Assembly (NCBI GenBank): GCA_903832005.1
Contig: CAIKZO010000044.1
Location: forward strand, 1 to 64,000
DNA from: Enhydrobacter aerosaccus
GTDB taxonomy: Bacteria > Pseudomonadota > Alphaproteobacteria > Reyranellales > Reyranellaceae
Direction of reading: 5' to 3'
DNA length: 64,000 nt
Under the pieces are notes generated by a model. That model was not told where the DNA came from, did not search any database, and worked only from the letters and a program-made list of their open reading frames with translations. The translations under genes were made by a program, and so were the position numbers. Below are positions 36,390 to 44,285 of the stretch, piece after piece (the first letter of the stretch is position 1; each line of letters opens with the position of its first letter).

Positions 36390-37546
36390 AGCCGCTCCAG
36401 AAGAGCGCATGGGGCGGCAGGTTCCCCTATAACGAGATCATCTCGCTGCTGGACGTCAATCGGCCGTTCAATCTGGCCGAAAGCACGTCGCAGGACCTGA
36501 CGGTCGGCGAGCTCATGGAGTTGGCTGGGCTGGAGAGCATTCGCGACCTCAAGCTCGGCTACGGCGCGTCCGCCGGCTCGGCCGTGCTTCGGGAGGCTAT
36601 CGCGGCGAACGTCGGGGTTTCGCCGGAGCAGGTGATCTCGACGCAAGGCACGGCGCTCGGGCTTTTCCTGCTCGCCTTCGAGCTCTGCCGGGACGGTGAT
36701 GAGGCGGTTCTCGCGACACCTTGCTTTCCACCGAGCCGCGACAGCCTGCTCGGGCTGGGCGTCAAGGTTCGCGAGGTCAAGTTATCGTTCGAAAGCAACT
36801 ATCGGATGGACCTCGACCAGCTCGCTGCAAAGCTGTCGGGGAAAACGAGGCTCGTCAGCATCGCTTCGCCGCAGAACCCGAGCGGTGTCCAAACGTCGCG
36901 CACCGACATCGAGGCAATGCTCGCCTTGATCGAGAGACGATCACCGCAAGCCATGTTGTTCATCGACGAGACTTATCGAGAGGCCTCTTACGGGCGTGAT
37001 GTACCTGCGAACAGCTTGGCGGGCCTCGATTCGCGCATCGTGACCGGCTCCTCCATCTCGAAGGCGCTGGGAGCGCCGGGCCTGCGCACGGGTTGGCTCA
37101 CGGTTTCAGATGCCGACCTTCGCGCTCGTCTCACCGTCGCCAAGATGAACACGGTACTGTCGGGCTCTGTGCTGGACGAGACGCTCGCCGCCGCTCTACT
37201 CCGAAACAAGGAGAGCGTTCTGGCGCCGCGCCGCCAGTTGCTTGCCGGCGCTCTTGAGGAACTGACGACCTGGTGCCATGGCGAACGTCGTCACGTCGAC
37301 TGGGTCCGACCAGATGCGGGCGCCTTGTGTTGCCTGCGCTTGCGATCCGATACGTTCGATGAGGGCGCCGTCGCGCGCTTCTGGAGCGCACTGCCGGGCC
37401 ATGATCTGCAATTGGCATCCGGTCAGTGGTTCGGCGAAAGCAATCGCGTCTTTCGTCTCGGCTTCGGCTATCTGCCGGCCGCTCGTCTCTCTCCTGCCTT
37501 GGCAGCCTTGTCGCTCGTACTCGAAACCGTGGAGAAGCAATCGTGA
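36386..37546 (+). CDS. Class I/II PLP-dependent aminotransferase
   Basis: The 386-residue fold-type I enzyme has the Schiff-base lysine K226 in SSISKALGAPGLRTGWL, the ring-contact loop STQGTALGLFLL, ASPQNPSGVQTS and the aspartate of FIDETYREA that pairs with the PLP nitrogen. The C-terminal FRLGFGYL supplies the substrate-carboxylate arginine. It is coupled by ATGA to the dehydrogenase and by GTGA to the next gene. With RidA and the dehydrogenase it forms an amino-group removal module; the substrate is unidentified. Confidence 0.87.
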   Translation: MKPLQKSAWGGRFPYNEIISLLDVNRPFNLAESTSQDLTVGELMELAGLESIRDLKLGYGASAGSAVLREAIAANVGVSPEQVISTQGTALGLFLLAFELCRDGDEAVLATPCFPPSRDSLLGLGVKVREVKLSFESNYRMDLDQLAAKLSGKTRLVSIASPQNPSGVQTSRTDIEAMLALIERRSPQAMLFIDETYREASYGRDVPANSLAGLDSRIVTGSSISKALGAPGLRTGWLTVSDADLRARLTVAKMNTVLSGSVLDETLAAALLRNKESVLAPRRQLLAGALEELTTWCHGERRHVDWVRPDAGALCCLRLRSDTFDEGAVARFWSALPGHDLQLASGQWFGESNRVFRLGFGYLPAARLSPALAALSLVLETVEKQS

Positions 37547-38301
37547 CCGATGAAAAAGTCGTCTTCGCGTACATTGAAGAGCCACCGTTTGCCGCAACGA
37601 TCGACGGCCAGCCCTCCGGGTCGGACATCGATGTCGCGCGGGCAATCCTGAGCCGGATGGAAATCCAGGACGTCGAAGTGCGTAAGGTCGAATTCCCGGA
37701 TATGCTTCCTGGTGTGGCGGCGGGCCGCTGGACGATGAATACGGCCCTGTTCGTCACGCCCGAGCGGGCACAGACGGTGACCTTCTCCAATCCCATCTGG
37801 GCCCTGGTCGACGGCATGATCGTCCGTGCCGGCAATCCAAAGCGCATCGCCAGTTACCGGTCGCTCGTGACGTCCGATGCCCGGCTGGGTCTCGTGAAAG
37901 CAACGGTGCAGGTCGATGCGGCAGAGGCGGCCGGGGTGCCGGCGAACCGGATCGTCGAATTCAATGCTCAAGAGGAAGCCATCGAGGCGATCAAGCGCGG
38001 GCACGTGGACGCCTACGCAAACACAGCCCTTGGGCAACGTGGCCTGCTCGCCTCGTTGAAGGATCCCGAGCTGGTGCTGGCGGAGCCGTTCGAGCCGCCG
38101 CAGGAGAATGGCCGTGCGAAGGCGGGTTTCGGTGCCTTCTCGTTCAACAAGGCAAACGTCGCCTTCATCGACCGGTTCAACGCCGAACTGGCGAAGTTCC
38201 TGGGCTCGGTCAAGCATCGCGCGCTGCTTGCCCGGTACGGATTTGGGCAGGATGAGATCACGGCGGCACTGACAGTAAAGAGCGAGGATTTGGTTCGCTG
38301 A
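37543..38301 (+). CDS. Leaderless periplasmic-binding-fold protein (SBP family 3)
   Basis: The 252-residue protein starts at GTG 37543 inside the aminotransferase stop and begins directly with VFAYIEEPPFAATIDGQPSGSDIDVARAILSRM, the first strand and helix of an SBP family 3 domain. No signal peptide exists in frame. The rest (LPGVAAGRWTMNTALFVTPERAQTVTFSNPIW) is normal. A cytosolic copy could be an intracellular ligand sensor or an enzyme, as in cyclohexadienyl dehydratases, which share this fold. The overlap rules out much upstream extension. It is the last gene of the cluster. Confidence 0.75.
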   Translation: MTDEKVVFAYIEEPPFAATIDGQPSGSDIDVARAILSRMEIQDVEVRKVEFPDMLPGVAAGRWTMNTALFVTPERAQTVTFSNPIWALVDGMIVRAGNPKRIASYRSLVTSDARLGLVKATVQVDAAEAAGVPANRIVEFNAQEEAIEAIKRGHVDAYANTALGQRGLLASLKDPELVLAEPFEPPQENGRAKAGFGAFSFNKANVAFIDRFNAELAKFLGSVKHRALLARYGFGQDEITAALTVKSEDLVR

Positions 38302-38681
38302 CTTCCCGCCTTCTCACTCCGCTTCGTCGACCTTGAATCGCGGCGCGGCGCCCCAATCTTCGTAAGCGCGTCGGGGACCCGGACCCGAGATCCAGCTGGA
38401 TCGAAGCGCGGGGGCCTCGGGAGACGCTGCACGGTGGGGCAGATCAAGAGGGGCGCAGGGGTGAGATTCTGAGACTCGGCGGCCAAAAGCCTTACGTCGT
38501 TGGTATCGGATCGGTCTCACAGTGGTGAGACGCCAAGAGACTGGCACGCCTCTCAGGCCAGTTGGCGCAATTAGCGCTACCCCGCTACCCCTCCCGTTTC
38601 CAGATTTCCCGCTATTTTAACGGGCGGGCGATTTGAAGCCGCGAGCCTTCCGCCGGTCCTTCGCGGCGGAGTGAGCGCGCT
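38302..38681. other. 380-base intergenic region
   Basis: No convincing gene is present. The region holds the GTCTCAC/GTGAGAC stem at 38514-38531 and a pyrimidine-rich, AT-richer stretch at 38575-38625 (CTACCCCTCCC...TATTTTAACGGG). It lies between two converging genes, so terminators rather than promoters are expected. Confidence 0.5.
38514..38531. terminator. Hairpin GTCTCAC-AGTG-GTGAGAC
   Basis: A perfect 7-base stem with a 4-base loop between converging genes. It shares its stem sequence with the 14-base stem at 3047-3086, so both may belong to one family of intergenic hairpins. There is no T run. Confidence 0.45.
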
Positions 38682-39044
38682 TTAGATCGAGAAAAGCCAC
38701 CGCCGGGCGGAGTGTATGTCCCGGAAGACTTGCGCCGCTGGTCCGCTCCGCACGAGAGCGGCGAAGGCATGGGCTGCTTCGCCACGCTTCGGATCGGCGA
38801 CGATGGCCACCGGTCCGAGGGGGTCGCTGCTGTTGGCCGTCCGGAGGACCTGGGCGTAGGCAGCGAGTTCCTTTTCGCTGAAGGCCGGAACGCAGTGCGT
38901 GACATCGAGCAGCTTTCTGTAGTGTTGGACGCGCGCGTCCCTGATCTGCTGACTGAACGACGCAAGGTCTGCCACCGTCAGATTTTCGCTGGCGATTCCG
39001 GTGACCATTCGTTCCAGAGCATGGATCGTCACGGTGATTGGCAT
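38682..39044 (-). CDS. SpoIIAA/STAS-like small protein
   Basis: The 120-residue cytosolic protein begins MPITVTIHALERMVTGIASENLTVADLASF, an opening common to SpoIIAA-like/STAS-SEC14 proteins in proteobacteria, followed by alternating strands and helices (KLLDVTHC; GPVAIVADPKRG; AQVFRDIHSARRWL). No catalytic residues are evident. It lies 20 bases downstream of the ModA-like gene on the same strand and may be co-transcribed with it. The function is unknown. Confidence 0.6.
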   Translation of the reverse strand: MPITVTIHALERMVTGIASENLTVADLASFSQQIRDARVQHYRKLLDVTHCVPAFSEKELAAYAQVLRTANSSDPLGPVAIVADPKRGEAAHAFAALVRSGPAAQVFRDIHSARRWLFSI

Positions 39045-39064
39045 GAAAGAGTGCCCCGTCGATT

Positions 39065-39859
39065 TTACGGCCGACCACCCGGCGCTTCGAACCCGTGCGC
39101 CTTTAGCCGTTCTTTCGCGGCGGGGCCGGCAAGGAATGCGATGAACGTCTTCGCGGCGTCCGTGGCCTTGGCCGTTGTGGGTATGCTCGCCGTGAGCAGC
39201 GTCACCTTCTGCAACTCAGCCGGCAGTGGCCCCAGCACCTCGACGCCGTCAGCCATTACGATCTCGGTGATCTGACCGAATTGGAGTTCGGTCTCGCCGG
39301 TGACCAGCGGCTGAAACACGAGCTCGGGATGTTCGCCGTCCGAATTATCCAGTTTGGTTCTTGATTGAAGTTCCTGGGTAAGGCCAAGCTTCGCGATGAC
39401 GCTGGCGGCATGGGCGCCGGAGGTCGAGCCGGTTGCCGGGTCGCGATAGCCGATCGCCTTGGCCGCGAGCAGCGTGCGCTTGAACGCGTCGACCGTCGTG
39501 ATGTCCGGCTTGGGCGCGCCCTTCTTGATGGCGAGGCCGATGGTGATCGCGGCGATCGGCACGCCGCTGCCGGGAACGATCTTGCCTTGCGCGGTCAGCG
39601 CATCGGTTTCCGTGGCGCCCACGATCATCACGTCGGCAGCATCGCCGCCTGCCAGGCGTTTGGTCAGCGCGCCGCCCGGACCGTAGATCACCGTCACCTT
39701 ATTGCCGGATGACTTCTCGTAGGCCGGCAGCAACTCCGTCAGCACGCCCTTCGCGGCACCGGACGCCAGCACTTTGAGATCAGCTGCCTGTGCCGTGCTC
39801 CAGGAGCAGGTGGACATCGCCAGGAGAAAAGCAGTTGCTGTGAGTCGCCCGAAATTCAT
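39065..39859 (-). CDS. ModA-like periplasmic substrate-binding protein
   Basis: The 264-residue protein has a Sec leader (MNFGRLTATAFLLAMSTCSWSTAQA) and then ADLKVLASGAAKGVLTELLPAYEKSSGNKVTVIYGPGGAL, the opening of molybdate/extracellular solute-binding proteins. ADVMIVGATETDALTAQGKI and YRDPATGSTSGAHA are further typical blocks. No molybdate permease or ATPase gene is next to it. This shorter group of ModA-like proteins is often an orphan and may bind other ligands. Start ATG 39859. Confidence 0.85.
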   Translation of the reverse strand: MNFGRLTATAFLLAMSTCSWSTAQAADLKVLASGAAKGVLTELLPAYEKSSGNKVTVIYGPGGALTKRLAGGDAADVMIVGATETDALTAQGKIVPGSGVPIAAITIGLAIKKGAPKPDITTVDAFKRTLLAAKAIGYRDPATGSTSGAHAASVIAKLGLTQELQSRTKLDNSDGEHPELVFQPLVTGETELQFGQITEIVMADGVEVLGPLPAELQKVTLLTASIPTTAKATDAAKTFIAFLAGPAAKERLKAHGFEAPGGRP

Positions 39860-40178
39860 GAAGTCCTCCCACGCTTATGAGCCGCTGTAAGGCAACAGTA
39901 AGCTGCTGCAAACTATAGTCGACGCATCGCCCCAACAGCGTGTGATTTGCAGAGCGTATGCAAGCCGCGCTGCTTGTTGTTCTGGCGATCTCGTATGGTG
40001 GTTCAGTCCCTTGACGATCGTCCTGACAGGTCCGGAGAGCCACCCTTCCTCCTCGAATTTCTGCGCCGCCTTCGTACGGACGTGGAAGACTCTTCGCTAC
40101 CGTATCGGCGAGCTTCGCACCTTTCGTCGCTTCGAGCGTCGACTGACATTCACGCCGACCGAAGGGCAGGGGATCCGC
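39860..40178. other. 319-base region upstream of the ATP-grasp gene
   Basis: The frame of the ATP-grasp gene stays open back to 39942, but the translated residues are cysteine/serine/arginine-rich and unlike a protein domain. The region most likely holds divergent promoters for the ModA-like and ATP-grasp genes; no clear boxes were recognised. Confidence 0.4.
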
Positions 40179-40979
40179 GTGATCCTGTACGGCATTCCGT
40201 ACGGTGACTGGAACGCGATGCTTGCGGATGCCGATCTCTGGCAGAGTCTGAAGCGCGTGAGCGAAGTGCGGCGGGTACCGGCCTTCGGATTCCTGGTGCC
40301 GCGCGGCGATGATCGCACCATCGTGATTCCGATGAAGGCCGAGCATGCGGCGTCGGTGCCGGCGGGCAGTCACGGGCTCCTGCCGGACAAGCGTGCGCTC
40401 GAGGCGCTGGGCGACAAGCAGCAATTCGGCGCCTATGTGGCGCGCAATGGTCTCGCCGCCCATTGCCCTGCGACCTATTCCAGCGCCGACGAAGCGTCGT
40501 TCCCCTGTGTGGTGAAGCGGCTCGACCTGTCGGGCAGCGTCGGTGTCGAGGTCGCCAACTCGCGCGCCGAACTCGAGACGATTCTGCGGTCGAAAATTTT
40601 CGCGGGCCGGCCGTATTTCCTGCAGGCCGCGGTGGCGAGTCCGGTCGAGTATGCGTCCTTCTGCATCTGCGATGGCGGACGCCTGCTGTGGCAGTGGACC
40701 TTCGCCTCGACCATGACCGGGCCGCTGGTCATCAAGAGTGAAGAGACCGACAAGAACCTCCAGACCGTCGGCATGCCGGCAGGCGTGCAGGAGCAGATCG
40801 AGCAGGTGCTCGCGCCGATCGCCTATCGCGGTCCCTGCGTCGTGAACTACAAGCTCGACGCCCAGGGCAGGGCGCGGATCTTCGAGATCAATCCGCGCTT
40901 CGGTGGATCGCTGTTGCAGCGGCCCCAGGTCGCGCTTCTCCGTGAAGCGCTGGGCCATCTTCTCGACGCGGCGCGCTAA
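40179..40979 (+). CDS. ATP-grasp domain protein
   Basis: The 266-residue protein begins (GTG) VILYGIPYGDWNAMLADADL. It continues with PDKRALEALGDKQQFGAYVARNGL, the start of an ATP-grasp fold, FPCVVKRLDLSGSVGVEVANS, where the lysine contacts ATP phosphates, and FEINPRFGGSLLQRP, the metal-binding E-x-N-P-R motif. It resembles carbamoyl-phosphate-synthase-like ligases used to join a carboxylate to an amine. No partner biosynthesis genes are adjacent. GTG 40179 is preferred to the longer frame because AGGGGA precedes it and the protein fold starts here. Confidence 0.72.
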   Translation: MILYGIPYGDWNAMLADADLWQSLKRVSEVRRVPAFGFLVPRGDDRTIVIPMKAEHAASVPAGSHGLLPDKRALEALGDKQQFGAYVARNGLAAHCPATYSSADEASFPCVVKRLDLSGSVGVEVANSRAELETILRSKIFAGRPYFLQAAVASPVEYASFCICDGGRLLWQWTFASTMTGPLVIKSEETDKNLQTVGMPAGVQEQIEQVLAPIAYRGPCVVNYKLDAQGRARIFEINPRFGGSLLQRPQVALLREALGHLLDAAR

Positions 40980-40983
40980 TTCG

Positions 40984-41484
40984 CTAGCGCTTGAAGACGC
41001 CGGTCAGCGTCACCTTTTCAATCGTATTGAAATGCAGGTTGAAGCCGACGACGGCGGCGGAGGTGTCGGCATTCACCGGCAATGAGTCCTGCTTCACGGC
41101 GAACAGCGTGAACTGATAGCGGTGCGGGCCATGGCCTTCGGGCGGGCAGGGGCCGCCGTACCCGGGCTTGCCGAAATCTGTGCGCGTCTGCAGCGCGCCC
41201 GCGGGCAGGAGCCCCGAAGCAGGATTGCCGGCGTCGAGCTTCAGCTCGGTGACGCTGGCGGGAATGTTCACCACCACCCAGTGCCAGAAGCCGCTACCGG
41301 TGGGGGCGTCGGGATCGAAGCAGTGGACGGCGAAGCTCTTGGTGCCGGCGGGCACGCCCGACCAGGACAGCTGCGGCGACTTGTTGCCGCCGCCGCAACC
41401 GAAGCCGTAGTCTGCCGACAGGATATGATCCATGCCCAAGGTCGCGCCTTCCTTGAAGCTGGCGCTGGTAAGGGTGAGTGCCAT
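40984..41484 (-). CDS. YbhB/YbcL family (Raf-kinase-inhibitor-like) protein
   Basis: The 166-residue PEBP-fold protein has LTLTSASFKEGATL at the N-terminus, CGGGNKSPQLSWSGVPAGTKSFAVHCFDPDAPTGSGFWHWVVVNIP as the ligand-site block and GPCPPEGHGPHRYQFTLFAV near the C-terminus. No leader is present, so it is cytosolic. Start 41484 is chosen because GGAGGA lies just upstream; an ATG 15 bases earlier contains the ribosome-binding site itself. It is convergent with the ATP-grasp gene, four bases apart. The biochemical role of the family is unclear. Confidence 0.88.
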   Translation of the reverse strand: MALTLTSASFKEGATLGMDHILSADYGFGCGGGNKSPQLSWSGVPAGTKSFAVHCFDPDAPTGSGFWHWVVVNIPASVTELKLDAGNPASGLLPAGALQTRTDFGKPGYGGPCPPEGHGPHRYQFTLFAVKQDSLPVNADTSAAVVGFNLHFNTIEKVTLTGVFKR

Positions 41485-41538
41485 CCATTCCTCCTGCAAT
41501 GATTTGCGTGGAGGATAGTCCAGACGGCGTTTCCTGTC

Positions 41539-41706
41539 CTAGTCCCGCGAATCCCGCTGATTCGCCGCAACGGCTGCCGGTATCGACGAGGTCTGCGTCG
41601 AGTGCAGCATCCAAGCATTCAGCGCGAGCACCGTCGCTTCAGTGAAGGCAAAGCCCAGCACCAGCCACAGAACAAGCCCCACCAATCCTCTGCTCATGAT
41701 CCCCAT
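41539..41706 (-). CDS. Small single-pass membrane protein, 55 residues
   Basis: A short frame starts four bases after the TPR gene stop on the same strand: MGIMSRGLVGLVLWLVLGF and onward, with one hydrophobic helix at about residues 8-30 and a polar C-terminal tail ending NQRDSRD. A second ATG is at 41697. The near-contiguous start suggests translational coupling with the TPR protein. No family was recognised. Length, membrane helix and position are the only evidence, but this is a typical arrangement for a small membrane partner. Confidence 0.5.
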   Translation of the reverse strand: MGIMSRGLVGLVLWLVLGFAFTEATVLALNAWMLHSTQTSSIPAAVAANQRDSRD

Positions 41707-41709
41707 CGT

Positions 41710-43026
41710 TCACTCCACGCCGAAGGGTGCGAATTCCCGGTCGATGTTGGGATAGAGCGCGCGTGCCTCCTGCTGGTCGGCGCGACCGGCCGTGCTGTCG
41801 CCCAGACGCACGCGGGCGATGCCGCGGCCGTAGAGCGCCAGCGGGCGGTTGTCCGCCAGCTTGAGCGCGGCGTTGTAGTCGTCGATTGCTGCAGCATTAT
41901 CCCCATACTTCAGGTCTACGAAGGCACGGGTCTCGCGGATGTCAGGACGCGCCGGAAGGAGCTGGACGGCATGTGTGCAGTCGTTCTGCACGACTTTCTG
42001 CTCCTGGCCGGCCAGCGCCGCAGACAGACAGCGATTTGCATAGGCCATGCCGAGATCGGGCGCCGCGTCGATCGCCGCGGTGTAATCGGCGATCGCGGCC
42101 TTGTAGTCGCGGCGCACGAAGTTCGCGTAGCCACGGTCGTAGAGCGCGATCGGGTTGCCCGGCTTCACCTTCAGCGCATGGTTGATGTCGACGAGAGCGG
42201 AGACGCCGTCGCCGCTTTCCGAATAAAGCGCGCCGCGATTGACCAGCGCATCGACATTGTCGGGATCGATCGACAGCGCCTTTGCATAGTCCTGCAGCGC
42301 CTTGTCGGTCAGGCGCTGGCGGCTGTAGGCAGAGGCGCGATGGGTATAGGCGGCGGGATTGCGCGGAGCCAGCATGACCGCGCGATCGAGGTCAGCGAGA
42401 GCGGGCACATACTTGCCCAACTCGGCATAGGCATCGCCGCGCAGGATCAGTACGTCGACATTGTCGGGCGCCAGCTTCAGTGCCGAGTCGAAGTCGGCGA
42501 TCGCGAGATTGTACTGGCTATGATAGCGCGCCAGCAGAAGACCGCGGTCGGCGAGGGCCACGAGGTTCCACGGGTTGAGCTTGATCGCACTGTCGTAATC
42601 CTGCAGCGCGTCGTTGATGTTTCCCAGCGCGTGATAGGCAGTCGCACGGCGATACACGAACTCGGGGTACGGTTGCGTCTTGTCGATGACCGATGTGTAG
42701 AGGCGCACGGCAGCCTCGTCATCGGCGCGCGCCTTCGCCTCGGAGCCGTCGTCGCGATAGGCCGCGGCGCGCACGAGATGCGCGGCACCCTCTTCGCCGG
42801 GCGCCGGGTTCGCATGATCGATATAGGTCGTGCAGCGCGCGATCAGCAGCGCCGGGTCGATGACGGGATGATCGAGCGCCTGCAGACAGGCATCGGCAGC
42901 GGAAGGTGTGGCGGCGGCTGCGACCTGAAGATCCTGCGCGCTGGCGGAATAAGAAGTAATCATGGCAAGCGCGCAAATGCCGACGCCTGCAATTGTCTTC
43001 GTACCCCCGTACATCTGTCTCTCCAT
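41710..43026 (-). CDS. Exported TPR-repeat protein
   Basis: The 438-residue protein has a Sec leader (GVGICALAMITSYSASA), an N-terminal segment with paired cysteines, and at least eight consecutive tetratricopeptide repeats between about residues 110 and 410. Clear examples are ALQDYDSAIKLNPWNLVALADRG and ALQDYAKALSIDPDNVDALVNRG-like units. TPR arrays form a superhelical binding surface; this one would act in the periplasm or at the outer membrane. No enzymatic domain is present. The 55-residue membrane protein follows after three bases. Upstream, 92 bases separate it from the divergent prpF gene. Confidence 0.85.
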   Translation of the reverse strand: MERQMYGGTKTIAGVGICALAMITSYSASAQDLQVAAAATPSAADACLQALDHPVIDPALLIARCTTYIDHANPAPGEEGAAHLVRAAAYRDDGSEAKARADDEAAVRLYTSVIDKTQPYPEFVYRRATAYHALGNINDALQDYDSAIKLNPWNLVALADRGLLLARYHSQYNLAIADFDSALKLAPDNVDVLILRGDAYAELGKYVPALADLDRAVMLAPRNPAAYTHRASAYSRQRLTDKALQDYAKALSIDPDNVDALVNRGALYSESGDGVSALVDINHALKVKPGNPIALYDRGYANFVRRDYKAAIADYTAAIDAAPDLGMAYANRCLSAALAGQEQKVVQNDCTHAVQLLPARPDIRETRAFVDLKYGDNAAAIDDYNAALKLADNRPLALYGRGIARVRLGDSTAGRADQQEARALYPNIDREFAPFGVE

Positions 43027-43118
43027 TATTGTTGTGATGGAGGAAAAACGACGCTCGGCGCCAATAGTTTCATCTTTAGATATGCAATAAGGTGCGGGAA
43101 CAGCTTTATAGGTATCGA

Positions 43119-44285
43119 GTGAACCAACTCAGAATTCCGGCCGTATATATGCGCGGCGGCACCAGCAAGGGTGTCTTCTTCCTCGCCGCCGATCTTCCGA
43201 CAGAGCAGGCCGAATTGGAGCGCATCTTGTTGCGCGTCATCGGCAGTCCCGATCGCTATGGCAAGCAGACCGACGGCATGGGCGCGGCCACGTCGAGTAC
43301 ATCCAAGATTGTCATTCTATCGAAGTCCGATCGCGACGATTGCGACGTGAATTATCTGTTCGGTCAGGTCGCGATCGACGCGCCGGTGATCGACTGGTCG
43401 GGCAACTGCGGCAACCTCACCACGGCGGTCGGTCCGTTCGCGATCAGCCACGGCCTGGTCGCGGCGCCGAAGGACGGCGAGGCGACCGTCCGCATCTGGC
43501 AGGCCAACATCAAGAAGAAGATCGTGAGCCGCGTGCCGATGAAGGATGGCGAAGTCATCGAGATGGGCGACTTCGAACTCGACGGCGTGGCCTTCCCGGC
43601 GGCCGAAGTGAAGATCGAGTTCCTCGATCCTGCCGCCGACGAAGGCGACGGCGACAGTGCCGAAGGCGGCATGTTCCCGACCGGCAACAGGATCGACACG
43701 CTGGATGTGCCCGGTGTCGGAGCGGTCGAGGCGACACTGATCAACGCCGGCAATCCCACGATCTTCGTCGATGCGGCGCGACTCGGTCTGAAGGGCACGG
43801 AACTGCAGGGTGACATCAACGGCAATGCCAAGCTCCTGGCGCTCGCCGAAGCGGTGCGCTCGCACGGCGCCGTCGCCATGGGGTTGGTGAAGACCGCGCA
43901 GGAAGCGACCGAAAATCGGCCGCACACGCCCAAGCTCTCGTTCGTGGCGACGCCTGCGTCCTACACGGCATCCGACGGCAAGAAGATCGAGGCGGGTGGG
44001 ATCGATCTACTGGCGCGCATCTTCTCGATGGGCGTGCTGCATCATGCGATGACCGGCACCGGCGCGGTGGCGATCGCCGCGGCCGCCGCGATCCCAGGCA
44101 CGGTTGTGAGCCGGATCGCGCCCGTGGGCGCCGATGGCCGCGTGAAGTTCGGCCATCCCTCGGGCGTGCTCAATGTCGGCGCCGAAGCGCGCGAGAAGAA
44201 CGGCCAGTGGGCCGTCTCCAAGGTGATGATGAGCCGCTCGGCCCGCCGCCTGATGGAAGGCTGGGTGCGGGTGCCCGCCGCCTAG
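43119..44285 (+). CDS. PrpF-family isomerase
   Basis: The 388-residue protein begins LRIPAVYMRGGTSKGVFFLAADLP, the hallmark of PrpF and 4-oxalomesaconate tautomerase, with the catalytic lysine in TSKG and the substrate loop WSGNCGNLTTAVGPFAI including the active cysteine. NAGNPTIFVDA closes the first half. These enzymes isomerise 2-methylaconitate or keto-enol acids. No prpC/prpB/acnD genes are near, so a role in another dicarboxylate pathway is possible. GTG 43119 matches family starts; GTG 43092 would add nine residues. Its stop overlaps the stop of the convergent oxygenase gene. Confidence 0.88.
   Translation: MNQLRIPAVYMRGGTSKGVFFLAADLPTEQAELERILLRVIGSPDRYGKQTDGMGAATSSTSKIVILSKSDRDDCDVNYLFGQVAIDAPVIDWSGNCGNLTTAVGPFAISHGLVAAPKDGEATVRIWQANIKKKIVSRVPMKDGEVIEMGDFELDGVAFPAAEVKIEFLDPAADEGDGDSAEGGMFPTGNRIDTLDVPGVGAVEATLINAGNPTIFVDAARLGLKGTELQGDINGNAKLLALAEAVRSHGAVAMGLVKTAQEATENRPHTPKLSFVATPASYTASDGKKIEAGGIDLLARIFSMGVLHHAMTGTGAVAIAAAAAIPGTVVSRIAPVGADGRVKFGHPSGVLNVGAEAREKNGQWAVSKVMMSRSARRLMEGWVRVPAA

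Noticed and set aside
39942-40178. 79-codon N-terminal extension of the ATP-grasp gene
   Set aside because: Residues are not protein-like and a GTG with ribosome-binding site begins exactly at the fold.
41602-43122. 506-codon forward frame opposite the TPR gene
   Set aside because: Periodic pattern is the complement of the TPR repeats.
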